Origin: an uncultured Lachnospiraceae bacterium
Lineage (GTDB): Bacteria; Bacillota; Clostridia; Lachnospirales; Lachnospiraceae
Direction: 5' to 3'
NCBI GenBank assembly: GCA_910585905.1
Contig: CAJUID010000023.1
Location: 1 to 51,612 of the forward strand
DNA length: 51,612 nt
Part shown: positions 1-7,295 of the stretch, piece by piece
How the letters are laid out: each line of letters starts with the position of its first letter
Position numbering within the stretch: position 1 is the stretch's first letter
The notes under the pieces: model-generated
The model's database searches: none
Told to the model about the DNA's origin: nothing
Seen by the model: the letters and a program-made list of their open reading frames with translations, nothing else
Translations under genes and position numbers: made by a program

Positions 1-131
1 GGGCCATTTTGCGGATATAGGCGCTCATATTGCGGATGCCCGCCTCCTCCATGCGGCCCCGGATGGCCTCCAGCTCGTCAGGCCGCACATACATAGAGCG
101 GCACATCCCGGACGCGCTTTTTCCCGGCCAT
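1..131 (-). pseudogene. MobC-like mobilization protein, frameshifted and cut by window edge
   Basis: On the minus strand an ATG at 131 opens MAGKKRVRDVPLYV and then runs into a stop. A second frame continues with RPDELEAIRGRMEEAG and IRNMSAYIRKMA up to the window edge. The second stretch has the typical look of the MobC relaxosome family, which helps a relaxase nick the transfer origin of conjugative or mobilizable elements. Joining the two halves needs a single-base shift around 81-90, so this copy appears broken, unless there is a sequencing error. The GC content is far above that of the chromosome to the right. The C-terminal part lies outside the window. Family assignment is by recognition of the motif pattern, not by search. 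Confidence 0.55.
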
Positions 132-132
132 G

Positions 133-290
133 CTACCTGGCGCCCCATTCAGGGGCCTCCCGCCTGGGCGGGGCCGGACGCTCCCCGGTCTGTTCCGCCG
201 CCGCCCGCATCTGCTGGGCGATAGGCCACTTGACTTCCCGCACCTGAAAGCGGCGCTGGTTGGTAACAGATCCGGCAGAGGTTTCAAAGG
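133..290 (-). pseudogene. C-terminal tail of a mobile-element gene, truncated
   Basis: Directly upstream of the MobC-like ATG on the minus strand is an open frame that ends in a TAG at 135-133, one base before it. It encodes a tail with the segments SVTNQRRFQVREVKW and EAPEWGAR. The high GC and the tight spacing to the MobC-like gene mark it as the end of the preceding gene of the same conjugative element. Base composition drops sharply just upstream, near 290-300, and an in-frame stop lies near 318, so the rest of the gene is missing here. I cannot name the family. Confidence 0.4.
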
Positions 291-391
291 AAAGTGAACT
301 TGTTACGGAGGTCTATTATCCGGTTAAAAAGAGGGGGTTCAAAGACCGGAATGGTAAGCAGATATTGTGAAGTGCATGAGAGGAAGGAAGT

Positions 392-1363
392 ATGGACCAG
401 ATAAAAATGAAAGAGCTGGAACAGATCATAAACAGTAAATATGGCAATACCACAGGTATCGTTATAATAAAAGATGGAATTGTATCCTATGAAAAATACT
501 TCAAAGGCTGCACAGCGAATAGCCGTGTTCACGTTTATTCTGTGACAAAAAGTGTTATTTCAATTTTGATTGGGATTGCGTTGGATAAAGGATATATTAA
601 TAATCTTGAAAAGAAGGTGTTAGATTATTTCCCTGAATACAAAGTGAAGAGGGGAGAGAGAAAAATACAGAACATTACTTTAAGAGATATGCTGACAATG
701 ACAGCACCTTATAAATATCAGTTATTTGCACCTTATATAAAATACTTTAAAAGCAGTGACTGGGTAAAATTTTCACTTGATTTATTAGGCGGCCGTGGAA
801 AGATAGGAACATTTCGATATGCTCCGTTGATTGGGCCAGATATTTTATCAGGAATTTTAGTGAAAGCAACAGGAAAGTCCGTATTAGATTTTGCAGCAGA
901 AAATTTGTTTGAACCGCTTGGAATTAAAGTGGAAAACAATTTGTTATTTAATAATAAAGAGGAACAAATTGCATTTAACCAGTCTACGGATATTAGCGGA
1001 TGGGTTACAGACTCCGCAGGAATCCATGCAGCAGGCTGGGGGCTTACGCTTACGCCTATGGATATGGCGAAGATTGGCCAGCTATATCTAAATGGTGGTA
1101 TGTGGGGGGACAGGCGGATTATTTCCTCAAAATGGATAGATGACAGTACAGTGGAGCATAGCCGATGGAAAAAAAGGAACCTGCCCTATGGATATTTGTG
1201 GTGGGTAAATGAGGATGGCTATGCAGCTATGGGAGATGGCGGTAATACAATTTATGTAAATACAAAGAAAAAGCTGGTAGTTTCTACTGCAGCTCTTTTT
1301 GTACCAAAGGCAAGTGATAGAATAGAATTGATTAAGAAAAATATAGAATCAGCATTTGAATAA
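392..1363 (+). CDS. Serine hydrolase, class C beta-lactamase-like family
   Basis: This 323-residue protein has the penicillin-binding/beta-lactamase fold signature. The nucleophile motif S50-V-T-K53 sits in the context VYSVTKSVISILIG. A GDGGN segment near residue 285 fits the third (KTG/HxG-like) motif. The second motif, normally Y-x-N, reads Y143-A-P, so the usual Asn is absent. No signal peptide or lipobox is visible, so a cytosolic location is inferred. A GGAAGG ribosome site precedes the ATG. Family members include esterases, peptidases and penicillin-tolerance proteins; the substrate cannot be told. It stands alone between mobile-element debris and a decayed region, and could be cargo or simply the old flank. 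Confidence 0.8.
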   Translation: MDQIKMKELEQIINSKYGNTTGIVIIKDGIVSYEKYFKGCTANSRVHVYSVTKSVISILIGIALDKGYINNLEKKVLDYFPEYKVKRGERKIQNITLRDMLTMTAPYKYQLFAPYIKYFKSSDWVKFSLDLLGGRGKIGTFRYAPLIGPDILSGILVKATGKSVLDFAAENLFEPLGIKVENNLLFNNKEEQIAFNQSTDISGWVTDSAGIHAAGWGLTLTPMDMAKIGQLYLNGGMWGDRRIISSKWIDDSTVEHSRWKKRNLPYGYLWWVNEDGYAAMGDGGNTIYVNTKKKLVVSTAALFVPKASDRIELIKKNIESAFE

Positions 1364-1451
1364 AAAATAACTGGCTTAATAATTTATAAGACGGTATACT
1401 AAAAAATCCTACACTTGAACATAATAGTTTGAAAGTGTGCAATAATGAGGA

Positions 1452-1519
1452 TGGATAACTGAAAATTATGATCTATTTTATTGACGATGAATTGTATAAA
1501 AATAAATGCTGTTGCCCTG
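1452..1519 (+). repeat. AT-rich interspersed repeat, copy R1 (3' part)
   Basis: This 68-bp stretch begins TGGATAACTGAAAATTAT and ends ATAAATGCTGTTGCCCTG. Close copies are at 19186-19251 and 27890-27956, and parts recur at 2568-2763 and 8323-8345. The left inverted end seen in other copies (CAGGGCAACAGC) is not visible here, so this is a partial or one-ended copy. Confidence 0.75.
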
Positions 1520-1607
1520 GGGACAGTAACTGGATTTCTTGAAAAGTTCATAATGTAGGAGTATAATAAAACCCGCCATATTTGTATTGTTAGGAGATAG
1601 CCATAAT

Positions 1608-2089
1608 ATGAAAAATAAGTATATCCTTTGGTTTGCAATTTCTATGGTAATTATGTTGATTGTACCGTGGCTTGCAATTTCTTTTGTAAACGGTGATGCG
1701 GGAATGGCAGTATGTTTTATATTATTTTTTGCCATAGATCCGATTTATTCCCGCGAAGCAACGAGCCAAGCGCGAGCTTGCTCGCATTTGGCGACTGCCG
1801 CGAGGGTCAAATACCCCGCCCCTCTGGGGCGAACTAAAAAGAAGCTAAGTCATGCCCCGTTGCTTGCAGCGGGGTATTTGACTCCGTTATTATAGGTGTA
1901 TTTGCAGGAAAAAATATCAAAAAATTGTGGGGAATGCCAATCATTTCTGCAGTATTATTTCTGTTAGGTTCATGGATATTTTTTGGTATGGGTGAAAAGG
2001 CATTTATTATGTACGCAGGCATTTATATGATTTTAGGGGTAGCTGCTATGATAATTTCTAGGATGTTCTTCAGAAAGCTACAAAGGTAA
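1608..2089 (+). pseudogene. Small integral membrane protein gene split by a repeat insertion
   Basis: An ATG at 1608, preceded by TAGGAG, opens a hydrophobic protein (MKNKYILWFAISMVIML, then WLAISFVNGDAGM). It runs 48 residues to the codons IYS ending at 1751. The frame then enters a 131-bp GC-rich repeat. The missing remainder resumes at 1886 as VIIGVFAGKNIKKLWG and ends with TAA at 2087-2089. Removing the repeat together with one copy of the flanking TCC restores a continuous 115-codon frame with three or four membrane segments. As it stands, translation leaves the repeat in the wrong frame and stops at 1895. I do not know the function of the ancestral protein. The reconstruction is direct from sequence. 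Confidence 0.8.
1752..1882 (+). repeat. GC-rich multi-hairpin repeat element, copy 1
   Basis: This 131-bp insertion is flanked by TCC on both sides (1749-1751 and 1883-1885). It holds three nested structures: GCGAGC-TT-GCTCGC in the left part; a perfect 14-bp inverted pair at 1806-1819 and 1869-1882 (GTCAAATACCCCGC against its complement); and within that CGCCCC-TCT-GGGGCG plus a CCCCG...CGGGG hairpin. Read in the host frame it encodes REATSQARACSHLATAAR and so on. A second copy is at 2594-2729 and a worn piece at 8374-8413. Confidence 0.85.
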
Positions 2090-2134
2090 CATCCATTTGT
2101 TTTTTTAAGATGCGAATATAGAAGGGAGAATTTT

Positions 2135-2338
2135 ATGCGTAAATGTATTCGGTGTGACAGTGCGATGGTGGAAGATTGCGGTATAAAAGTCAAAGGTGGA
2201 GCATATGGGATTGTTTTAACTGATGATAAAAATAAATGGTTTGGAGGGCGTATGGGTGAACCTAAAGTTGCAATTTGTCCGAATTGTGGTGAAGTTTCTA
2301 TTTATCTTGAAAACGTGAATAAATTAAAATGCAACTAA
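2135..2338 (+). CDS. Small zinc-ribbon protein
   Basis: This 67-residue protein has two CxxC pairs, C4-x-x-C7 and C48-x-x-C51 (CIRC and CPNCG), which together make a treble-clef or zinc-ribbon site. The middle carries GGAYGIVLTDD and KNKWFGGRMGEPK. Proteins of this shape are usually annotated as nucleic-acid-binding zinc ribbons; no specific role can be assigned. GAAGGGAG precedes the ATG. It lies between two decayed genes but is itself intact. It may be the surviving member of a small group with the split membrane protein upstream. Confidence 0.65.
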   Translation: MRKCIRCDSAMVEDCGIKVKGGAYGIVLTDDKNKWFGGRMGEPKVAICPNCGEVSIYLENVNKLKCN

Positions 2339-2567
2339 CAATAAAATTAGTTTAGCAGGCGGAGTATAATGTTTCTGATTGGCAAAAATATAATGTTTTG
2401 TGCATTTTCGTGACTTGCAATTGATAACATTGATGAATTACCAATGAGTGATGTAGAATCATTAACTTGGAGAGTTAGCAGAAGCTCCAAAGCATGAGAA
2501 TTATGAGGAAGAAACTATAAAATTTTTTATGAAGCAGATAGAGCTAAGACAGAAAGCAGCAGAATAT

Positions 2568-2763
2568 CAGGGCAACAGCATTTATTTTATTCTCGCGTAC
2601 GCAACGAGCCAAACGCAAGCTTGCTTGCATTTGGCGACTGCGCGCGGGTCTAATACCCCGCCCCTTGGGGCGGACTTGCTAAAGAGAAGCTTAGTCATGC
2701 CCCGTTGCTCTGCAGCGGGGTATTTGACTGACTGTGAATTATATCATAAATGCTGTTGCCCTG
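2568..2763 (+). repeat. AT-rich inverted-repeat element with a GC-rich repeat nested inside
   Basis: The 196-bp unit is bounded by CAGGGCAACAGCATTTAT and its exact complement, flanked by ATAT on both sides (2564-2567 and 2764-2767). That gives a 22-bp perfect inverted repeat if the flanks are counted. The outer parts match the AT-rich repeat seen at 1452-1519, 19091-19251 and 27840-27956. The centre (2594-2729) is a copy of the GC-rich hairpin element of 1752-1882. No transposase is encoded, so this looks like a non-autonomous (MITE-like) element. Its length plus a 2-bp duplication is 198, a multiple of three. Confidence 0.75.
2594..2729 (+). repeat. GC-rich multi-hairpin repeat element, copy 2 (nested)
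   Basis: It aligns with 1752-1882 from CGCG through GCAACGAGCCAA, CTTGCTTGCATTTGGCGACTG and ATACCCCGCCCC to GGGGTATTTGACT. Hairpins are conserved although several bases differ (for example CTAATACCCC in place of CAAATACCCC). It has the same orientation as copy 1 and is read in the same frame (ATSQTQACLHLATA against ATSQARACSHLATA). Confidence 0.8.
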
Positions 2764-2924
2764 ATATTGTTGCCCTGGAGCGATTGCTTGAGTTGTACTA
2801 TTTTGTAGAAAAATCGGGTTGATAATGCTAATTTTTTTTGTTTATAAATGTGTTATATTTATTAGCACATCAACTTTTCGGATGGGGTAACAGATTCCAA
2901 ATTTTGATTACGAGGGAGGTACAT

Positions 2925-4727
2925 ATGAACATTTTGAAAAAGGCATTTCCATATTATGGGAAAATATATGGTATTTTAATCTTATGCATCTTTTTAGGAT
3001 TGATGCAGGGTGTGGTTGCGCTTGTTGAGCCGCAAATTATCACACTGATTGTAGACCGGGTAATTAATCCGGCTTTGGGGGAGAAGCCGGAGGCAAACAG
3101 CAGTATTTTTTCTTTTTTAATAGAAGATATTCCGTCTGAAAATTTGTGGGAGATTATGGTTTTGTTAGTGGGTGTGTTCCTGCTCTTTATGTTTGCTTAT
3201 TTTGTGGCATTTTATATCCGATGGAATATTGCTCACTATTTTTCTATTAAGCGGGATAATGAAATACGGCTTAATGTGTTGAAAAAGATTAATTCGTATG
3301 GGCTTCCGCTGTTAAAGGAGTACAGTGCCGGGGATTTGATTACCATTGTGAATGCGGATACGGAAAATGTAAGGAACTATCATGTTGCTACGATTCCATT
3401 TATTATTGATTCCTTGTTTTATATTTTAGTGGCATCTTATATGCTTTTCCGAATTAATGTGGTGTTAATGTTGATTCCACTGTCTACTCTGCTGATCAAT
3501 GCTTTGATTACCAGAGGATTTTTAAAGGTGTGCCATGAGAAATTTGGGCAATTATGGGGGAAAAATTCAGAGTTAAATACAGAAACGCAGGAAAGTATTT
3601 ATGGAATCCGCACGATTAAATCGTATGCAAGAGAAGATATTCGAAAAGAAAGCTTTAACAGGCGAAGCGAGGATTTGAGGGATTTTTCAACGGGGTTTGG
3701 AATCCAAAGATTCCGGTATTTTCTGGCATTTGATACGGTAGAGCAGTTTGTAATGTTAATTAGTATGGCAGTCTGCATTTACCTTGCATCAAGGTTTCAG
3801 ATGACAAGTGGTGAATACACGGGATTTTTGGTTTATATGGTAAATATCTGCGGTAGTTTTATTGATATTATTTTTTATCAGGCAGATGCGCAGGAGCAGA
3901 AGGTTAGCGCAGACAGGTTATTTGGACTGTTGGATAAAGAAGACGAGATTGGTGCCTTGTATGGAACAAAGATGGTTTCTGAGACGCCACATGTAAAGCT
4001 TTCCCATGTCAGTGCCAAGGCTGATGAAAATGAGCTTTTGGATGACATTTCCTTAGATATTCCTTATGGGAAAAAGATTGGTATTATGGGCAGGACCGGA
4101 AGTGGGAAGTCTGTGCTTTTACGTGTGATCCAGGCATTTGAGGAATTTTATGAGGGCACAGTTACGATTGATGGGGAGGACATAAAATCGTACAGCCGGA
4201 ATGAAATTGCGAGGGCTTACGGCTATGCGATGCAAAACGTATTTTTGTTTTCTAATTCGATTGAGGCGAATATTGCTTACTATAATCCAAATGCCAGTGA
4301 GGAAGAAGTGAAGGCGTGTGGTGAAACTGCGCAGGTCAGTGAGTTTGTAGATGATTTTCCGCAGGGGTACCAGACGGTGATTGGTGAAAAAGGTTTTGGG
4401 CTGTCGGGTGGTCAGAAGCAGCGTGTGGCCATTGCCAGGGCATTGTTAAAAAATGCCCCGATTACAGTTTTGGATGATTGTACAAGTGCGCTAGATATTG
4501 AGACGGAGAGTAAGATATTTAAAAGTTTAGATCAGCATTTCCAGGGCAAAACCCTTCTAATGGCAACGCACAGAGCGATGGCGTTGAAGGGGTTTGATGA
4601 GATAATTTTTATGGATCATGGAAAGATTGTTGAGAGGGGAACGTTTGAGGAGCTGATGGAGTTAAATGGACGTTATGCTGACATTTACCGGCAGCAGATG
4701 GATAAGGAGGTGTTTGTCAGTGAGTAG
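2925..4727 (+). CDS. ABC exporter subunit with degenerate ATP site
   Basis: This 600-residue half-transporter has an N-terminal six-helix membrane domain (about 1-320) and a C-terminal ATPase domain. The motifs are Walker A GRTGSGKS, Q-loop AMQNVF, signature LSGGQKQRVAIARAL, Walker B VLDDCTSALD and H-loop ATHRAM. The catalytic Glu after Walker B is Asp here. That is the hallmark of the subunit that forms the non-hydrolysing site in heterodimeric exporters of the BmrCD/TM287-288 type. The start at 2925 is chosen because GAGGGAGG sits just before it; an upstream in-frame start lacks such a site. It pairs with the next gene. The exported substrate (drug, peptide or lipid) cannot be told. Confidence 0.9.
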   Translation: MNILKKAFPYYGKIYGILILCIFLGLMQGVVALVEPQIITLIVDRVINPALGEKPEANSSIFSFLIEDIPSENLWEIMVLLVGVFLLFMFAYFVAFYIRWNIAHYFSIKRDNEIRLNVLKKINSYGLPLLKEYSAGDLITIVNADTENVRNYHVATIPFIIDSLFYILVASYMLFRINVVLMLIPLSTLLINALITRGFLKVCHEKFGQLWGKNSELNTETQESIYGIRTIKSYAREDIRKESFNRRSEDLRDFSTGFGIQRFRYFLAFDTVEQFVMLISMAVCIYLASRFQMTSGEYTGFLVYMVNICGSFIDIIFYQADAQEQKVSADRLFGLLDKEDEIGALYGTKMVSETPHVKLSHVSAKADENELLDDISLDIPYGKKIGIMGRTGSGKSVLLRVIQAFEEFYEGTVTIDGEDIKSYSRNEIARAYGYAMQNVFLFSNSIEANIAYYNPNASEEEVKACGETAQVSEFVDDFPQGYQTVIGEKGFGLSGGQKQRVAIARALLKNAPITVLDDCTSALDIETESKIFKSLDQHFQGKTLLMATHRAMALKGFDEIIFMDHGKIVERGTFEELMELNGRYADIYRQQMDKEVFVSE

Positions 4728-6513
4728 GAATTTATATTATGAAGATGAACTGCTGGATGAAAAGTTTAATGGATTTATGTTAAAGCGTTTGGTGTCATAT
4801 GCAGCAGAATACAAAGCGGATTATATCAAAGTAGTTTTAATGCTTGTGGGAACAAGTTTTTTGTCCCTGATACCGGCAGCGATTAATATGAAGATTATTA
4901 ATGAGATTCTTCCACAGGAAGGGATTGTTCCAGATGATGCCCTGAGTAAGACCGTTCTCTTTTTGAGTATGTGGATATTGCTAAGCCTTGGCGGGGTAAT
5001 TGCTGACTTTATTACTTCAAAAGTTTCGGTTACGCTTGGAAACAAAATAATCTGCAATCTTAGGGAAGATTTGTTTCGGAAGTTGATGGAATTAAGTTTT
5101 GATTATTACGACAGTAGGCCCACTGGAAAGATTTTAATCCGTATTACGAATTATACAGATGAGGTAGCGAACTTTTTTATTAATGATATGACTCAGGTAG
5201 CTGACAGTGTTTTTATTATGTTGATTACCATTGTCTGTATCTGTTTTGTAGAAATTCGAATGGCGGCAATGGCAGTTCTGGTAAGTATTCCCCTGGGAAT
5301 CTTGATGTGGGTGATTGCTAGGGCGCTGCATAACCGTATGAGGATTGAGAGAAATAAACAGAGTAATCGGACAGCGTTTGTGGCCGAGGACATCAATGGC
5401 TTGGAGGTAATTAAGGCATTTAACAGAGAGGCGTTAAATGATGAAATCTTTTCGGAGCTTTCGGATAAGTTTCACAAAGCATTTATGCAGTCGACAAGAT
5501 ATAGAGAGTTATTTTTTCCGCTTTCTCATGCTGGTGTAAGAATTATTTGTACGGTTGCCATGTATATTACAGCATTATTTATTATTACAAACCATGTTGG
5601 GGCAGAATTGTCGCTTGGCGTGTTAGTTATTATCACTACTTATATGCAGCGCTTTTCTTATGCGATGTATGTGGTGTGCCAGCGTTTACAGTCAATTACA
5701 AATGTGACTTCTAATGTGGAGCGTATTTTTGAAGTGCTGGATACCGATAATGAAATTGTGGAGAAGCCAAATGCAAAGGAGTTGGTTGTGCCAAAAGGGG
5801 CTTTGGATTTTGAGGACGTCACATTTTCTTATATTTCAGGGATTCCGGTGCTGAAAAATCTGGATTTAAAGGTAGAGTCTGGTCAGATGATTGCGCTGGT
5901 TGGGCCTACTGGGGCAGGGAAAACAACAATTGTAAGCTTAATTAGCCGGTTCTATGATATTGATAGTGGAAGGATTTTGATTGATGGGACAGATATTCGC
6001 GATGTAACATTAGATTCTCTAAGAAATCATGTCGGTGTAATGATGCAGGACACGTTTTTGTTCCGTGGGGAGATTATAGAAAATATTCGTTTTTCAAGGC
6101 CAGATGCAACTGACGAGGAGTGCATTGAAGCGGCAAAGAAGGTTTTTGCGCATGATTTTATTATGAAAAAGCCAGAGGGGTACCATACCGTAATCTCCAG
6201 TCAGGGAACGGAGCTTTCTGGCGGGGAAAGGCAATTGATATCATTTGCAAGGCTGATCTTAAAAGATCCAGATATTATTATATTGGATGAAGCTACCAGC
6301 AATATTGACACAGAAACAGAAAAGCTGATACAGAAAATGTTTTCTACTGTGTTAAAGGGAAAAACAAGTTTTGTGATTGCACATAGGCTTTCTACGATTA
6401 AGAATGCAGACAGAATTTTGTACATAGATGATAATGGAATTTTGGAGGATGGAAGCCATGAAGAATTGATGCAGAAGCAGGGGTTCTATTATGGGCTGGT
6501 TAATAAAGGATAA
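4720..6513 (+). CDS. ABC exporter subunit with canonical ATP site
   Basis: This 598-residue partner of the preceding half-transporter has a membrane domain in the first ~330 residues and then an ATPase. The motifs are Walker A GPTGAGKTT, Q-loop MMQDTF, signature ELSGGERQ, Walker B IIILDEATSNID with the catalytic Glu present, and H-loop AHRLSTIK. The start is a GTG at 4720 that overlaps the end of the upstream gene by 8 bases. AAGGAGG at 4704-4710 lies inside the upstream coding sequence, so translation is likely coupled and the subunits are made in equal amounts. A rho-independent terminator follows at 6546. Confidence 0.9.
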   Translation: MSRNLYYEDELLDEKFNGFMLKRLVSYAAEYKADYIKVVLMLVGTSFLSLIPAAINMKIINEILPQEGIVPDDALSKTVLFLSMWILLSLGGVIADFITSKVSVTLGNKIICNLREDLFRKLMELSFDYYDSRPTGKILIRITNYTDEVANFFINDMTQVADSVFIMLITIVCICFVEIRMAAMAVLVSIPLGILMWVIARALHNRMRIERNKQSNRTAFVAEDINGLEVIKAFNREALNDEIFSELSDKFHKAFMQSTRYRELFFPLSHAGVRIICTVAMYITALFIITNHVGAELSLGVLVIITTYMQRFSYAMYVVCQRLQSITNVTSNVERIFEVLDTDNEIVEKPNAKELVVPKGALDFEDVTFSYISGIPVLKNLDLKVESGQMIALVGPTGAGKTTIVSLISRFYDIDSGRILIDGTDIRDVTLDSLRNHVGVMMQDTFLFRGEIIENIRFSRPDATDEECIEAAKKVFAHDFIMKKPEGYHTVISSQGTELSGGERQLISFARLILKDPDIIILDEATSNIDTETEKLIQKMFSTVLKGKTSFVIAHRLSTIKNADRILYIDDNGILEDGSHEELMQKQGFYYGLVNKG

Positions 6514-6545
6514 TATTTAAGTAATGAGGACTTTTTTATATGAAA

Positions 6546-6577
6546 AAAAGAGGCTGTTATTTTGGGCAGCCTCTTTT
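6546..6577. terminator. Bidirectional terminator between converging units
   Basis: An 11-bp perfect stem (AAAAGAGGCTG against CAGCCTCTTTT) has a 10-base loop. It has A-runs on the left and T-runs on the right, so it can stop both the ABC exporter transcript and the minus-strand YczE/hemerythrin transcript. Confidence 0.85.
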
Positions 6578-6623
6578 CGACTTATAAGAAAGTTACAATG
6601 TGTGTGGAATATCAACGAATATG

Positions 6624-7295
6624 CTATCTGCTATTCGATTTTTTATGAAATAGATCACCTACAAATTGGACAGTAGGTGCGAGCAGTATCACCATTAGAA
6701 AGGTTAGGATTCCATAAGTTCCACCGGTAAAAACACCAATCATGGTACAAAAAAAGTCCTGGCACAGCCTGAGCGGCCTGAAATGGCTTTTTCCTCCGTT
6801 TCGTTTTTGGATTACATCATCAAGAATAAATGGGATTGCGTCATAAGGCGCGACTCCTTGGCCGCTCTGCATATAGAAAGCAGCCGCAAATACAAATAAG
6901 AGTAGCGCAGGAACCAGAATGGCTACCCGTATGGTTGTGGTAAGTTCATATGGTATATGACAGACATCGTGCCAGACAAGTGTAAAAAAGTCTGTCGTAT
7001 AGCCGACTAAGACCATATTTCCAATGGTGCCCCATCCAAGCGAGGAGCGGTGAAAAAAAAGTACAAAAACCAGTAGAACCAGATTCATTAAAAGTTGATA
7101 AGTGCCAAATGACAAGCCAAATATTTTGCAAACGCCATAATTCATGGCAGAGCACGGATCGGTTCCAAAGTTTGTCATAACAAGGAGGGATAGGGAAAAT
7201 CCCATCAAAATGACTGCAATGAGCATAATGAGTAAGTTTTTGTAATTGTCCCTCGTAATAATAAATTGATCTATTAGGTTTGTTCCTTTATGCAT
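6624..7295 (-). CDS. YczE/YyaS-type integral membrane protein
   Basis: This 223-residue hydrophobic protein has about five membrane helices. The first helix region contains VILMGFSLSLLVMTNFGTDP followed by CSAMNYGVCKI; the phrase FGTDPCSAMNYG is typical of the YczE/YitT-like membrane family. In Bacillus, YczE is a membrane protein needed for surfactin production, but the biochemical role of the family is unknown. The start overlaps the stop of the upstream hemerythrin gene by 8 bases, with AAGGAGC in front, so the two are one coupled transcript reading leftward. A transport or sensing role linked to oxygen or iron is only inferred from the neighbour. Confidence 0.75.
   Translation of the reverse strand: MHKGTNLIDQFIITRDNYKNLLIMLIAVILMGFSLSLLVMTNFGTDPCSAMNYGVCKIFGLSFGTYQLLMNLVLLVFVLFFHRSSLGWGTIGNMVLVGYTTDFFTLVWHDVCHIPYELTTTIRVAILVPALLLFVFAAAFYMQSGQGVAPYDAIPFILDDVIQKRNGGKSHFRPLRLCQDFFCTMIGVFTGGTYGILTFLMVILLAPTVQFVGDLFHKKSNSR

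Larger units (their letters stand above)
2414..2822 (+). pseudogene. Decayed coding remnant carrying an in-frame repeat insertion
   Basis: After a stop at 2411-2413 a frame reads AIDNIDELPMSDVESL. It shifts by one base near 2465 into LGELAEAPKHENYEEETIKF and continues FMKQIELRQKAAEY up to 2567. A repeat element then fills 2568-2763. Reading goes straight through it without a stop and emerges as DIVALERLLELYYFVEKSG before the TGA at 2820. The outer parts look like one charged helical protein, so the element was inserted in phase or nearly so. The upstream frameshift suggests the gene was already dead, or that only the 2529-2822 part is still expressed. I do not recognise the family. Confidence 0.5.

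Noticed and set aside
1587..1607. Upstream start adding MLGDSHN to the split membrane protein
   Set aside because: TAGGAG lies after that start codon and directs translation to the ATG at 1608.
1741..2729. CRISPR array from the repeated GC-rich units
   Set aside because: Only two units with long unrelated sequence between them, internal hairpins, no regular spacers and no cas genes.
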